In this document: positions 11,069 through 22,561 of the stretch, one piece after another
Position numbering within the stretch: the stretch's first letter is position 1
Layout of the letters: every line of letters starts with the position of its first letter
Source: Sorex araneus
Lineage: Eukaryota; Chordata; Mammalia; Eulipotyphla; Soricidae
Direction: 5' to 3'
Length of the DNA: 64,000 bases
Assembly (NCBI RefSeq): GCF_027595985.1
Contig: NC_073306.1
Coordinates: 159,980,197-160,044,196, forward strand
Notes under the pieces: generated by a model
What the model was told of the DNA's origin: nothing
Database searches by the model: none
What the model saw: the letters and a program-made list of their open reading frames with translations, nothing else
Made by a program: the position numbers and the translations under genes

Positions 11069-11228
11069 TATCATAGAGGCAGGCAGGGGGTGGGGGTGGG
11101 GGGTGATGGGAGGGGACCTGGGGACACTGGTGCAGGGAAATGTACACTAAGGGGGGATGGGTGTTAGAGAACCGTATGACTGAAATCCAAACAAGAACAG
11201 CTTTGTAATGATCTAAAAAATAATAAAA
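10965..11228 (+). mobile_element. L1 3' UTR tail with embedded microsatellite
   Basis: Begins ATATTGCAAACCACAACGCC and ends TTTGTAATGATCTAAAAAAT AATAAAA. In between are a (GT)n(GA)n tract, a G-rich run (GGGGGTGGGGGTGGGGGGTG) and GGACACTGGTGCAGGG. This layout recurs in L1 tails at 23.5, 24.5, 39.5, 44.8 and 54.5 kb. Confidence 0.85.
10998..11066 (+). repeat. (GT)n(GA)n compound microsatellite
   Basis: About 34 bp of GT followed directly by about 35 bp of GA, inside the L1 3' UTR. Confidence 0.97.
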
Positions 11229-11985
11229 GATTGTCTCCTAAATGAATCTGTTGGGAGAACATCAGTACTGTCTTGAGGTTAACATGAAAGAAGTTCGCTT
11301 GGTGCCTTCTTTGTGACATACTATGCTTCCTGTGATACAATAAATGGTAAAACTCTAAAGTGTTATCTATCTTCTCTCACCATATCTGGGTTTGGTGTAT
11401 GACTGCTTTGAGCAATAGAATTTGGAAGAGATGTTTGGGGACTTCCAAGTACAGATGCGAAGGCCTTTAGTCAGACCCTGGCCAACCAGATAGGAAGTCT
11501 TAGTGTCTCTGACATAGAGTGAGAGCCCTGAAGGGGCCTTGCAGAATGAGTCAATCCATGGAGTGTGGCCATGTAAAGAAACATTTGAGACTTAGATATA
11601 TGCCCCAGTGCCAGCTTCAGCTACCCACTAGCTGCAATTAAAAGAAAGAACTCAAGCAAAGCCAGTGAGAAACTTTCAGCCCATCCCCAATCAACCCCAA
11701 TCTATCAATCCACAAGATGGGATAAGATAGTTAGTGTTTCCAACAGCTGCTTTTTGGGTAGATATGATGAAGGCAATAAAGAACCAAAACACCTCCTCTC
11801 TGCTCCCTTCCTGAGATGCTGCTTCTAGTCTACCCTCTGTGCACCAGCTCTCTACACTTCCAGTTCCAGTTCCTTTCTACAGGCTTTTGAGAAAATCATA
11901 CATGCATTCACATATATTTGTGGAAGAAGGTCTCTCTTCTGTGAAACCTATTTTGAGTAAGAACCCATCTTAACTCTAGCAATCC
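11229..11985. other. Unassigned intergenic DNA
   Basis: No recognised gene or shrew-specific repeat. Confidence 0.35.
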
Positions 11986-11987
11986 AC

Positions 11988-12078
11988 TGGTGGAGGGATG
12001 GGATCATTGTGTGATTATAACCCAAACATGAAAGCTTGTAACTATCTCACAGTGATTCAATAAAATAAATAAAAACCC
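11988..12078 (+). mobile_element. L1 3' end fragment
   Basis: CACTGGTGGAGGGATGGGAT, GAAAGCTTGTAACTATCTCA and CAGTGATTCAATAAAATAAA match the last 90 bp of the shrew L1 tail, including AATAAA. Confidence 0.8.
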
Positions 12079-12355
12079 TAGCAATCTAGAACAATAAAAT
12101 TCTACCCATCAACCTGACTCAAAAGACTTGTCTTCTCACTGATTTATCCTTATTGATGACAACAAAAGAATGACAACATCCTATTCTTTCCCATCTGTGA
12201 TTGGGAAAGACAAGAGAACACCATTGTTGATTTTTACAAAAAAGACCCCTCTTTTCAACATCCTGATCAAAGCAGCCTGCTGTCAACCAAACCAAAATTT
12301 TTAAACAAATGAACTGAAATTAATTAGACCACTCTCTTAATCCTTTCAAAACTCC
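12079..12355. other. Unassigned intergenic DNA
   Basis: AT-rich, nothing recognised. It may be older L1 sequence leading into the next fragment. Confidence 0.3.
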
Positions 12356-12359
12356 TGCC

Positions 12360-12655
12360 TATGCACAATGGAATACTATTCAGTCATAGGAAAAGCAATT
12401 TGGTGCAACATAACTAGAAGATACTAGGCTAAGTGAAGTGAGAAAGAGATGAACAGATACAGCATGACCTCGATCGTATGTGGAATATAAATTTCTATAG
12501 CAAGGAGTAACAACTGGCCAATGGTGTCAGATTCTGAGGGTTGCCCTGCAGAAGTTTGTCAAGAGAGTGGGGTGGGTATGGGTGAGAACCTGTGGATTTG
12601 ATGGAGAATGCTGACACTTTAAAGAGAGGTATAGTGTTGGAACAGAGTATGCCAA
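12360..12655 (+). mobile_element. L1 3' region fragment
   Basis: Contains CAATGGAATACTATTCAGTC, AAGTGAAGTGAGAAAGAG, ATGTGGAATATAAA and AGGTATAGTGTTGGAACAGA, in L1 order. It is cut by the long-form SINE that follows. Confidence 0.8.
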
Positions 12656-12665
12656 AGGCTATATT

Positions 12666-12793
12666 AGCACCTTCCTCCCATTGTTCATCGATTTGCTCGA
12701 GCAGGCACCAGTAACGTCTCCATTGTGAGACTTGTTACTGTTTATGGCATATCGAATATGCCACGGGGTAGCTTGCCAGGCTCTGCCGTGCAG
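12666..12793 (-). mobile_element. SOR long-form SINE, truncated at the head
   Basis: Minus-strand long form, 3' half only (ATCGATTTGCTCGAG, ACGTCTCCATTGTGAGAC and GGCATATCGAATATGCC on the plus strand). It is flanked by AGGCTATATT at 12656-12665 and 12794-12803. The truncated head with a clean duplication indicates target-primed insertion with incomplete copying. Confidence 0.92.
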
Positions 12794-12803
12794 AGGCTAT
12801 ATT

Positions 12804-13555
12804 TTAACAGTATTATAAAGCACTCTAAGTAGATCTAGAGATAAAGGATAAAATAATACAATTAAATGAAACTCCTATCAGTCCTGTCCTGACAGAACAC
12901 ACAGTGGGTATGACTTTGCTGTATCCCTATGTATCATCCCAGCATGATTCGTAGTCTGGAATCAACACTTTGTTACGTTACTTCCTTTTTAAGGCAACAC
13001 TCCACGGCTTGGCAAAAATAATCATATTTGCTGGGATTTAGAGATGAGACTGCAGATTTTCTTGTCTCAGGGAGAATATCAAATTTCTTGCTCTTATTTA
13101 CTCCTCATGTTAAACAGAAATACTCATCTACAATCGTGGGGTTACACACCAACCCCCCCTGACATGATGGGGAGTATGTGCTGGGTGGGGTGCGGGGTGA
13201 GGCTCCATGTTTATCGACGCTGTATGGGGAGCTTGTCTAAGTTTCACAGAATCCGTGAGAGCTCTCTAAAGAGATTTTTTTTCAAGTGATACTCAACTTG
13301 TAAGTTTTTCTGTTCCTGTCAAAAGTGAGGGCAGACAAAAAGCACTGCTTCCAATTCTATAGCGAAAATTGGAACTTGCTCAGAATAGAGAGAGGCAGAA
13401 AATAGCCATGTAGCTTTGCTGGAGAGAAGTTTTAATAAAAAACATTTTGAGAGCACGTTTGAAAAAATATTTACGCAGACTCATACAGCAGCCTCCACAC
13501 TAACAAAGCTAATGTATTGTCAACAAGGTTTTTTGCTTACATTAAATTTAGAAAA
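12804..13555. other. Unassigned intergenic DNA
   Basis: No recognised repeat or exon. Confidence 0.35.
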
Positions 13556-13930
13556 TTTGGAGGCCAGAGCAATAGGACAGTGCGTGTGTGTGGTGGGGCA
13601 TCTGCCTTGCATTTGGCTGACCTGGGTTCAATTCCCGGCATCTCATATAGTCCCCTGAGCATCACCAGGACAAATTCTTTTTTTTAAATTTTTTAAAAAA
13701 ATTTTGGGTCACACTGAGTGATGCACAGGGGTTACTCCTGGCTCTGCACTCAGGAATTACTCCTGGTGGTTCTCAGGGGATCATATGGGATGCTGGGATT
13801 CGAACCTGGGTTGGCCGCGTGCAAGACAAACACCCTACCCACTGTGCTATTGCTCCAGCCGCCTCCAGGACAAATTCTTAAATGCAGAGTCAGGAGTAAT
13901 TCCTGAGCATCGCCCAGAAACAAACAAAAA
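13556..13930 (+). mobile_element. SOR short-form SINE split by a nested SINE
   Basis: The outer element runs 13556-13679 (GGAGGCCAGAGCAATAGGAC, GGTTCAATTCCCGGC) and resumes at 13865 (CCAGGACAAATTCTTAAATG, CAGGAGTAATTCCTGAGCAT). The nested SINE lies between the two parts. Confidence 0.9.
13680..13864 (-). mobile_element. SOR short-form SINE nested in another SINE
   Basis: A complete minus-strand short SINE with an A-tail (T-rich left end). It is bounded by CCAGGACAAATTCTT at 13665-13679 and 13865-13879, a 15-bp target duplication taken from the outer SINE. Confidence 0.93.
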
Positions 13931-13968
13931 AGATTTTAAATTTAGAAAATTTGGATTAAATGAAAAGG

Positions 13969-14025
13969 TGGATGGATGGATGGATGGATGGATGGATGGA
14001 TGGATGGATGGATGGATGGATGGAT
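13969..14025 (+). repeat. (TGGA)n microsatellite
   Basis: Fourteen uninterrupted TGGA units, followed by degenerate ones up to about 14065. Confidence 0.97.
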
Positions 14026-14065
14026 AATGGGTGGAAGGATGGAGGCATGGGTGGTTGGATGGCTA

Positions 14066-14788
14066 TGACAGGAAGAGAGCACATTTACCTGCCAGCTTTT
14101 CTTGAGGGAAATAACCATATATCATTGTGGAACTTAAGATCTGTGACTAGAGCATAACCAGGATGATAAGGAGTGAAAAAGTTCTGTAAAAAACATTTCC
14201 CTCAGCTGCTTCAGGTTAAGATTTACATTGCTCCTTACTGATAAAGAATATACAAGACTTTATTACAGTTGTTTATAGTTTGAGATCTCTTTATTCATGC
14301 TTCTGTTAACAGTGAGCAGTTAATTCCATGGAATGAGCCTGGTCTTTCTTAGTTAATCTTCTTGCTGTCTTTTTCAATTCCAAATTAAAGAGCTCCTTTA
14401 GTTCCTTAAAGAACCAAAGATAAATATCTGAAGTACCATGGCCAGCATTCCTCATTGCCTAACTAATAAACATTTTCCCTTCCTTCTTAATAAAGAAAAT
14501 TCAATTTTGTTAGGGTAGCAATATGTTCAGCTAAGAACCCTGACTCTGCCAGATTCCCGTTCATCTAAGGATCCTCTGGTCATGAGACAAAAAATTGAAG
14601 TGATCTGGGAAATAGAGTGATGTTACTTCCCCCTTCTTCCTACCTGGAATGAGGTGCCACACCTGGAGGTGCTAAAGGCACTGAGCATGCACCAGGAGGC
14701 AATGCTGCTGCTGCTGGGAGGTCGGTCCCTCTCCTGAATGGTGTGTACAATGGAGACACCCTGTGAGCGCTGGATATTTTGTTGTTTT
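14066..14788. other. Unassigned intergenic DNA
   Basis: No recognised repeat or exon. Confidence 0.35.
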
Positions 14789-14797
14789 ATTTTTGAG

Positions 14798-15046
14798 TAG
14801 GGCATTTGCCTTGCACAGCGGGTAGGGCATTTGCCTTGCACGCAGCTGACCCGGGTTCGAGTCCTCTGTCCCTCTCGGAGAACCCGGCAAGCTGCCAAGA
14901 GTATCCTGCCTGCACGGCAGAGCCTGGCAAGCTACCGTGGCGTATTCGATATGCTAAAAACGGTAGCAACAAGTCTCACAATGGAGATGTTACTAGTGCC
15001 CACTTGAGCAAATCCATGAACAATGGGATGACAGAACTATAGTGAT
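14798..15046 (+). mobile_element. SOR long-form SINE with duplicated head segment
   Basis: Flanked by ATTTTTGAG at 14789-14797 and 15047-15055. The head contains GGGCATTTGCCTTGCAC twice, so the A-box region is partly duplicated and its normal 5' end is missing. The body has the long-form landmarks and ends GATGACAGAACTATAGTGAT without an A-tail. Confidence 0.9.
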
Positions 15047-15055
15047 ATTTTTGAG

Positions 15056-15190
15056 GACCATACCCATCAGTGCCCAGGGCTTACTCCTGAATCAGTAATC
15101 ACTCCTAGCAGGACTCAGGGCACCATTTCTGACCAGTAAGGCAAGTACCTGTACAGCTGGCCTGCTGTACTGTCTTCCTGATTTTGAGCT
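15056..15190 (-). mobile_element. Older SOR-related SINE
   Basis: Plus-strand sequence GACCATACCCATCAGTGCCC...TTACTCCTGA...CTGTACTGTCTTCCTG is the reverse of an old short SINE. The long-form SINE at 14798 inserted at its A-tail end. Confidence 0.75.
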
Positions 15191-16915
15191 CCAGACCCTT
15201 AATTCCAGGAACAGATGCCTAATTGTTTAAGCAGCTTTTTAAAAATCATGTTTACTGTTATTTTTGGCTAAAGAGTTACATTTCTGGCAAACACTCTTTG
15301 GTTGATCCCATTGGAAATTGTAGTCTAAGTTCTGGCACCCAAGCGAAGCCAAGGAGTAAACATGCTTAGTGTTTAAATAACATGTCTTAAACAATGGGCA
15401 GCTCCTCACGGACCCTGGCAAGTGTACAGAAGCCTGGGGCTGCAACTAAAAGAAACTCATGACTTATACTAACTTAATGACATATCACAAAGTTGGAAGC
15501 CCTCGATAAGAAAGGTATAGATACAGGGCTCCCAGCTCCTGGCCTCGATTACTCCATTCTCCACTTGGCCATCTTGGAGAACCCATGTGTTAACTCAACT
15601 AGATTAATCAGGAACTTTCCCTGGTGTCTCCTTGAGCCCCGTAAGGCACAGCCGCATGTCAGAATGAACAGCATACTTGTTAGAGATTAAAGCAGGCGTC
15701 AACAGAGGAAACCAGAGGAGTTCAGAACACACAAAGGAGCTCATCACACGCGTTATAGAAGAGCTTCGCAGACGGTGGAGAATCCACAAGTACAAAATAA
15801 TGATCTCGCCAGCCTTGGGCTAACATTTGTTTGAATGCTTTCTGGCTGCCCTTTGGGGAAAAAAAGGAGGGTGTGTTTTCTTGTCCATTCAGCTAATATT
15901 TATGACTTCTAACTGAATGATGCGATTCATTCATTATATTTGACTAGTCTTATAAGAGGAAGTAATTAAAGTGGCCCACGGAACCAAATAACCTGCTCTT
16001 CAAAATAGAATAATTGAAAATAAAAACTGTTTCTCTAAATGAAGCTATTTTCACTGTTCAAAAGAGTGACATGAACATAAACCCAAGCTCCATTTAAATA
16101 GAAAGAGTTTTTCATAGTCTATTTAATAATAAGACAAAATTCTGGATGCCTATTAAAAATAGTCTTTTCTTTTCTTTCTTTTTTTCTTTTTTGGCTGTGG
16201 AGCTAATGTTCTTAGGAATTTTAAGAACTGGTGCCTCACTGGGAATAGATGTGAAGACTGAGTGACAGGATCATCACGTGATGTGGAGGCAGCTTCACAG
16301 GAGTTCATTTCTCCCCAGAACACTAATCTGCTTGTGCATAATCCACCATGGCATTCAGCGTGCACACAGAGGGCAGAACAATTTGTAGGGCTAAGAGCCA
16401 CCTGCCAGCCGTAGAGAGCTAGGGCGGCACAGAGCAGCACCTGTGTTTCCCTTGGGGGGCTGTCTTTCCTCAGCTCCCCAGGAGGGTCTGGGGACACTGC
16501 CCCCACTCCTGGCTGTGGGGTTTACCCACAACACCACACTGTGTCTCCCACCCCCGCCCCACCAAAGCAATATTTGGTTCAGATGAGGAACTGTGACCCA
16601 AGTAGGTTCAGGAAGATTCTGGGTCTTCTGTGGAAATTATTAGGTGTTGTGGAGCTACTGGAATAGAAGATCCTGGAAGTTTTAGTGAGGTGTATCGATA
16701 CAATTCTCATGTTTTCTGGCTAAAGTTTGGGCAGTTTTAATATACTTTTCACTATACTTTCAACATAATATAGAAATAAAATATAGCAGTATCTTGAGTT
16801 CTAAGGAGCAACAAAACTTTGCTCCTATACTAGGTTCCCTCTCACCTCGGAGGTCCTTTTCCTTTCTATTCTACTTTCCAAAAAACTTTTCTACTTTGGA
16901 AAAATAAAGAGGAGA
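15191..16915. other. Unassigned intergenic DNA
   Basis: About 1.7 kb without recognised repeats. A longish open frame at 16153-16506 (minus) lacks splice signals or a familiar protein and is not called. Confidence 0.35.
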
Positions 16916-16917
16916 AA

Positions 16918-17090
16918 CATGGTTGAAGCAATAGTACAACAGGTAGGGTTTTTGAGCTGCACATGACTGACCCAGGTTTAATCCCTGGCACGACATATGG
17001 TCCCCAAAACCCTGCCCGAAGCAGCTCTGAACACAGAGCCAGGGATCAATCATGAACACTGCTGATTACAGCCCAAAATTTAATACAATA
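16918..17090 (+). mobile_element. Older SOR-related SINE
   Basis: Has GGTTGAAGCAATAGTACAAC, GGTTTAATCCCTGGC and CACAGAGCCAGGGATCAATC, with an A-rich end. Well diverged. Confidence 0.75.
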
Positions 17091-17640
17091 AAATTATGTT
17101 AAAAATATAAATAGTCACTGGTGGTGAGAAAAGAAACTCATTTGCTGTTCACCACCATCATCTCATCCCTAGCCCCATACCTTTGTGTGCTATATAATCC
17201 AATTTATAGCATGAATCATCCTTAGAGAAGAGTGGAATAGCAAGATACTTGATATCATTACCACCTGCCAAGAGTTTTGCTGTTTTTTATTGGTTGGTTT
17301 TGAGACCTATGGCACTGAATCTTGCCACTGTCATTGCCCCAAGGTTTATTGTGGACAAACACTGTGAAGAGTGTGCTGGTTTGGTTAGCCCGAGATCGAA
17401 ACAGAGTGTCCACCTCTCTCATGCTGTCCCCGGAGGAAACTGTGAGTGGCAGATTTTTCCAGGACTCTTTAGAGCCTCAACAAGACAGTCAACCCAACAA
17501 GGAGTAAGAATATCTTCTCTGTTATCTGGAAAGCTCTCTGCTCATGAGAAGTCTGATATCAAATTCTGCAAGATTGATTTTTGTAGTTCATTCATTTCTT
17601 CTTCCTTTGTTGTTGCAAAGCATTAGGATTGCATACTAAG
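17091..17640. other. Unassigned intergenic DNA
   Basis: No recognised gene. The open frame at 17249-17626 has no supporting splice sites or recognised domain. Confidence 0.3.
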
Positions 17641-17644
17641 GTTA

Positions 17645-17930
17645 TGCAAGGGGTCACCCTCTTAGTTGTGGCTCTGTGAATTACGCTGGCAGAACCAGGG
17701 ATCAAACAGGTAGTCCCGCACATCTGAGGCAGGCACTTTACCACTGAGCCATATCCAAAGACTCCTGCAAGACTGATGTTTTTTCAGGGGTTGTTATTTG
17801 AGGCTACCTTTGGCTATATTCAAGGCTCCTGGCTGGACCAGATGGGGTGTCTGGGATCAAACCAAAGTCAGTCGCATGCAACAGAATGTCCTAACCCCTG
17901 TTCTATCTCCCTGGCCCCAAACTGAATATT
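17645..17930 (-). mobile_element. Two old tRNA-type SINE remnants
   Basis: About 17645-17760 has CCAGGGATCAAACAGGTAG and TTTACCACTGAGCCATATCC. About 17785-17925 has GGGATCAAACCAAAGTCAGT and CTATCTCCCTGGCCCC. Both read as minus-strand SINEs, too diverged to subtype. Confidence 0.6.
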
Positions 17931-18229
17931 ACTGATCACCAACCTCAATAAAAATTCTGTTGGATGATCTTTCCTAGAAAAAAATTGAACTTGAGGTTAT
18001 CCTCGCACCAGTGAAGTCCACCCAATGGCTGTCTCATTTGTTATTCTGCTAGTATTTACAAATGTCTCTGCTTTTGAAATTGATTGAGGTACAACTTACA
18101 CGCAATAAAATGCATGATCTGTGACAAATGTAAACTCTTGTGCTAGCATCCCACTTACAAGATATAGAGTCTATCAGCCAAGATAGAGTTCTTATGCCCC
18201 TTCGTGGCTAAGTCCTACTCACACCCAAT

Positions 18230-18510
18230 ACTTCATTACCTCAGTCCTTGGAAGCCACTGTTCTGTTATCTCAAGATTAGCTCAGTTCTATAAATTCAAG
18301 GATATAGTATCATATACTAGGTACTATAGTGTGTGTAACTTCTTACACTCAGGACAATATCATTGAGGGTCATCCAAATTGACACAGTACCATTAGTTGG
18401 TCCTCTTTGCTTTTGAATAGTTCTCAGTTGTGGGAGTGTGATAACAAATGCTATGTTTGACTGCTGATCGACATATATGATGTTTCCAATAAAATGATTT
18501 GAATAATACT
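18230..18510 (-). mobile_element. Probable old L1 fragment, antisense
   Basis: GGGTCATCCAAATTGACACA and TTTTGAATAGTTCTCAGTTG resemble the antisense of an L1 3' region. Diverged and uncertain. Confidence 0.45.
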
Positions 18511-18955
18511 ATATTACAAAGAATATTATATAAATATATCTGTAGATATACATTTTCATCTCTATTACTTAAATACTAGGAATGTGACTATGTTTTATGT
18601 ATATATTTAACCCTATAAGAAACAGCTTTTGCAACATGGATATATCATTTAAGCTCCATCATAATATATGAGACTCCTAGTCATCTGCAATCAGGCGAAG
18701 AGTAACATTTCCGTATTTTATATTTAGCTAAACCTAGTGACATTGGAACACACCACATATTACTGAGAGGTTCCTACTGAACCTCTTGATGGTTTTCACT
18801 GCCTTATGATTCACCCGTAGTTCCAACATTGAATGAGATGAGTGACAACATTATAATAAAAAATAAACTTCCCGGAATATTTTATGAACAAGAATGCAGT
18901 TTTTTTCTCAACTGAAGAACAGCACTCTTTAAAAAAAAAATGAAGTTGCATTTTA
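18511..18955. other. Unassigned intergenic DNA
   Basis: AT-rich, nothing recognised. Confidence 0.3.
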
Positions 18956-18959
18956 GGCA

Positions 18960-19606
18960 TATAGTATTTCAATGCTAGGCCCACCACCAGTGTCAACTTT
19001 CCTCCACCAGTGTTCCCATATTCCCTTCCCACCACAACCCCATCCCAACCCTACCTGTTGCCTTGACAGGCACATTACAAAGTTTCTGTGATTGCAGCTT
19101 CAATCTCATGTTTTCAGTTTTGTTGAGTCTGTGTTTTGGATATAAGCCTATAGCACTCACCCATATCGCCAGTATAACTGAAGCCCTGAGGCCTGTTCAT
19201 CCATTAATTCCCATTTTCTTCTTCCCCCTTGATTTTTTTCCTTCTTGTCCTCCTCTCCAAATACTGGGGTCAAGGGTGATATAGGCCTTTCCCTCTCACT
19301 GTAGTACATTTCATCATCCAGTATTCTATCTACCACAGATAAGTGAGATCATTCTGTGTTTGTCTTTCTTCTTCTGGCTTACTTCACTCAATATGATTAT
19401 CTTCCAGTGCCAGCCATTTTGCAGTAAGTTGCATGATTTCATCATTCCTTGCAGTTGCAATGAATACAATAGTATTCCATTGTGTGTTTATACCACATCT
19501 TCATATTTCATTCATCAGTCACTGGGAATCTACGTTGATTCCTTATCTTAGCTATTGTAATGAGAGCAGTGATGGATAATGAATAGTGGTGTGCATATAT
19601 CCTTTT
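18960..19606 (-). mobile_element. L1 3' end, antisense, left part
   Basis: The plus strand reads as the reverse of an L1 tail and ORF2 end: CCACCAGTGTCAACTTTCCTCC, GGCTTACTTCACTCAATATG, CAATAGTATTCCATTGTGTG. It is interrupted after GCATATATCCTTTT and resumes at 21176. Confidence 0.8.
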
Positions 19607-21175
19607 TTAAAAGTTATTTATTTTATTGAATCAGCATGTGGAAAGTTACAAAGTTCTCAGGCTTATGTCTCAGTTATACAATATTCAAACACCCATTCCT
19701 TCACCAGTGCCCATATTCCACCACCAAAACCCCAGTATACCTCCCACCCCCCGCCCCCCACCCCGGCCTGCATAACTGATAAGTTTCACTTCATTTTCTC
19801 TTTACCTTGATTACACTCCATATTTCAACACAAAACTCACTATTGTTGTTAGAGTTTCCCCCCAAAAAAGACAGCCCTACTGCCAAGGAAGCATCTGATA
19901 CTTAGTTTTTCATTGCTGAGAATGAAGAGATATGAAGTCCCGCTGTTCCAAGTACATAACTCTTTTTCTTTCTCCTTCCCACGCCCCCAAGTTTGTACCT
20001 GTTTAATAGTCCTCATAATATGGTGGATGCCACACTGCTTTTCCCCAAAAAGGGAAAAAAAAATGAGAAAGAAGGATATTTCCCTTCCTCAGCCAGCGTG
20101 GGGCTATGGCTTAGTTTACAGTCTACAGACATGGCTGCAAGCAGTTTCCGGGACCAAAAGTAGTCTAGTTGGCCTCCGGATCCTGGTTGATCAGCAGCAA
20201 AGTAGCTGCACAAAAGTGTGGCCACCCAGGTCGAATCTCAACGGAGCGCGTGCCGGTATGGGCCGCAGCCCGAGACTGCTCAAGCGTCCCGCTGTTCCAA
20301 GTAAATAAATTTTTTTCTTTTTTTTTTCTTCTCCTTCCCACACCACCAAGTTTGTGCCTGCTTAATAGTCCTCATAATATGGCGGATGCCAAGCCACTTT
20401 TCCCCGAAAATGGAAAAAAACTGAGAAAGAAGGATATTTCCTCTCCTCGGCTGGCATGGGGCTATGGCTTAGTTCACAGTCTAGAGACATGGCTGCTACT
20501 TTGATTACTTTCAATATTTCAACAAAAAACTCTATTATTGTTTGGAGTTTCCCCCCAAAGTCAGACCTGCTAAAAAGGAACCGTTTCACATTGCTGACTA
20601 TTAAGAGATATTAGGTCGCGTGGCTGCTGTCTCGGCCGCACGGTTTTGGATTTCTGTATAAAGTCCAGGGAAAATTCTGCCAGAAATTGCATCACTGCAA
20701 GCTTTTACTTCCCTTTTGTGGTGCTCATAAGATGGAGAAGCCTGGAGAGAGAAACCCTTCCCCACTGTTGCCGCATGGGGTAGAGGCTCAGTTCACAGTC
20801 TGGAGGCATTTCTGGGAGCTGCTGGTGTCCAAAGTAGTTCAGTTGGCCTCCGGGATCATGCTCGTGCAGCAGCGGAAAGGCCACACACGTGTGGCTGCTG
20901 AGCTTAAATCTCAGTGGAGGGTGGGGCCAGTACCCCCCGCCCCCGGGATCTCCTGCACGTCCCGCAGCAGCCGGCGAGTACCTCCATTTTGTGCTCAAAA
21001 AGCAGTGATCACTATGCTGTGCACGGAACGGAAGGGTTGAGAGAAAGAAACCCTTCCCCCCTGGCGCCGCATGGGGCAGTGACTCAGTTCACAGTCTAGA
21101 GGCATTTCTGCGAGCTGCTGGTGTCCAAAGTAGTTCAGTTGGCCTCCGGGATCATGCTCGTGCAGCAGCAGAAAG
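19607..21175 (-). mobile_element. ORF-less retroelement with 5' monomer array and L1-like 3' end
   Basis: A 1,569-bp insertion in an antisense L1, bounded by GCATATATCCTTTT at 19593-19606 and 21176-21189. On its own (minus) strand it starts with about 300-bp GC-richer units repeated at 21175 and about 20880 (both with GCTGCTGCACGAGCATGATC). Two related units follow between about 20490 and 19930, each with ATGGCGGAT or ATGGTGGAT-type blocks on the plus strand. It ends in an L1-like tail with AATAAA and poly-A. It has no reverse transcriptase or other recognisable protein. It may be an internally deleted L1 keeping its 5' UTR promoter units and 3' end. A shorter copy lies at 44091. Confidence 0.8.
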
Positions 21176-21189
21176 GCATATATCCTTTT

Positions 21190-21345
21190 GAGAGAGCGTT
21201 TTTAATGTCCTGGAAATAGATACTCCAAAGTGGAATTGCAGGGTCTTAAGGCAGTTCAATTCTAAGTTTACCGAGAAGCCTCCATACTGGTTTCCACATG
21301 GGCTGTACCAGACAACATCGCCACCAGCGGCAGATACGAGTGAAG
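21190..21345 (-). mobile_element. L1 antisense, right part
   Basis: Continues the L1 interrupted at 19607: TCCAAAGTGGAATTGCAGGG and CCACATGGGCTGTACCAGAC are antisense ORF2 landmarks. Confidence 0.8.
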
Positions 21346-21885
21346 AACAGCACTTTTAGTAAGAATGACAGGTGTGTAGAAATTACTTAACAATTTTCTG
21401 GCACACCTAAGTCCTTAATCAATGCTATCATTTTATTACCAGCAGTAAAGAATAATTCTTCTTTTCCTTATCCATCTCACCAGCTGATTTGCTGATTTAC
21501 TATGTATTAACCAAGCATGTTTGGAGTAGTGGAACACGTTTGGTTTCACTGCTGTACTTTTCAGGGACTCTCTGCAAGATCCTGGGTACTCTGTGCAAAC
21601 TGATGCCACACAGGAGATGGACGGTTAGGGAAGGAACCTGGAGGTAGACTTTTAGGAAAGCTGCTTCCAAAATTTATCTCTTTCTGATAACCACTTTATT
21701 TACTGGTGGAATTTTATTCTATTGGCTTTATTAACATAGTAACAAAAAAGAGAGGTTATTCACTCTGTGTATATCTGCTTTAAAAAATACAAAGTTTTCA
21801 ATCCACTGTTATTTAAAAAGGAGTACTTTCAGATGCATCACTTAATACTGCTTCAGTATAGCATTTGCTTGGTTTTTAAAAAGTG
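21346..21885. other. Unassigned intergenic DNA
   Basis: No recognised repeat or exon. Confidence 0.3.
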
Positions 21886-21887
21886 TT

Positions 21888-22310
21888 GATTAGGGCCAGA
21901 GAAATAATACGATGAATGGGGTGCTTGACTTGCATGTGGCTGACCTGAGTTCTGTTCCTGACACCCCAGGAATGATTCCTGTGCACAGATCCAGAAGTCC
22001 TGAGGTGGTGGCTCCCTGTTGTAGTGGCCCCCTAAAACAAAATCCATTTTATATCAACATATATGAATGTATATTCTAACTCCCTTCGATCCCCACCAAC
22101 TCAGAAAATTCCCTGAGCACGGCCAGTTGTAGCCCAAAAATTTAAAATTGGGGGCCCAGGGAGATGATATAATTGGTAAATAGCTTGCTTTGCTTAGGTT
22201 GTTCTGGGTTTGATCTCTTGAACAGTATATGGTCTTCTGAGCATACCAGGAGTGATCCTTGAACACAGAGCAAAGAGTAATCCCTGAGCATAGCTGGGTG
22301 TGCCCCATTC
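21888..22310 (+). mobile_element. Two older SOR-related SINEs
   Basis: One at about 21888-22035 (AGGGCCAGAGAAATAATACG, GTGGCTGACCTGAGTTCTG) and one at about 22150-22310 (GGCCCAGGGAGATGATATAA, GGGTTTGATCTCTTGAAC, GCATAGCTGGGTGTGCCCC). A piece of a SINE 3' end (CCCTGAGCACGGCCAGTTGT) lies between them. Confidence 0.75.
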
Positions 22311-22555
22311 TTTCTGAAAGAATAGCTCATTTCTTTTTCATCCAGATAGTACCCATGCTCACTCACTGGTAATTTTATGTTATATTTCTAAATGTTAATC
22401 TTCCCCTACAGAAAATAAATTGGAAGATTTTATTAATATTATATCATAGTAATTATAATTATACCACAAAATATAATTATTAATATTAATAATTATATCA
22501 ACTTATTAATTTAGTAACATTTTTACAAAGAGGAAAAAAACATTTGACAATAATG
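22311..22555. other. AT-rich spacer
   Basis: Very AT-rich, with repeated AATTATTAATATTAATAATT-type palindromic sequence near 22470-22500. No gene. Confidence 0.4.
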
Positions 22556-22561
22556 AAAGGT

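Noticed and set aside
13969..14025. Regular short repeats that could suggest a CRISPR array
   Set aside because: Simple TGGA microsatellite without spacers, in a vertebrate genome.
16153..16506. 117-codon minus-strand open frame
   Set aside because: No recognisable domain, no supporting splice sites, and it ends in a lysine-rich stretch coming from a T-rich tract.
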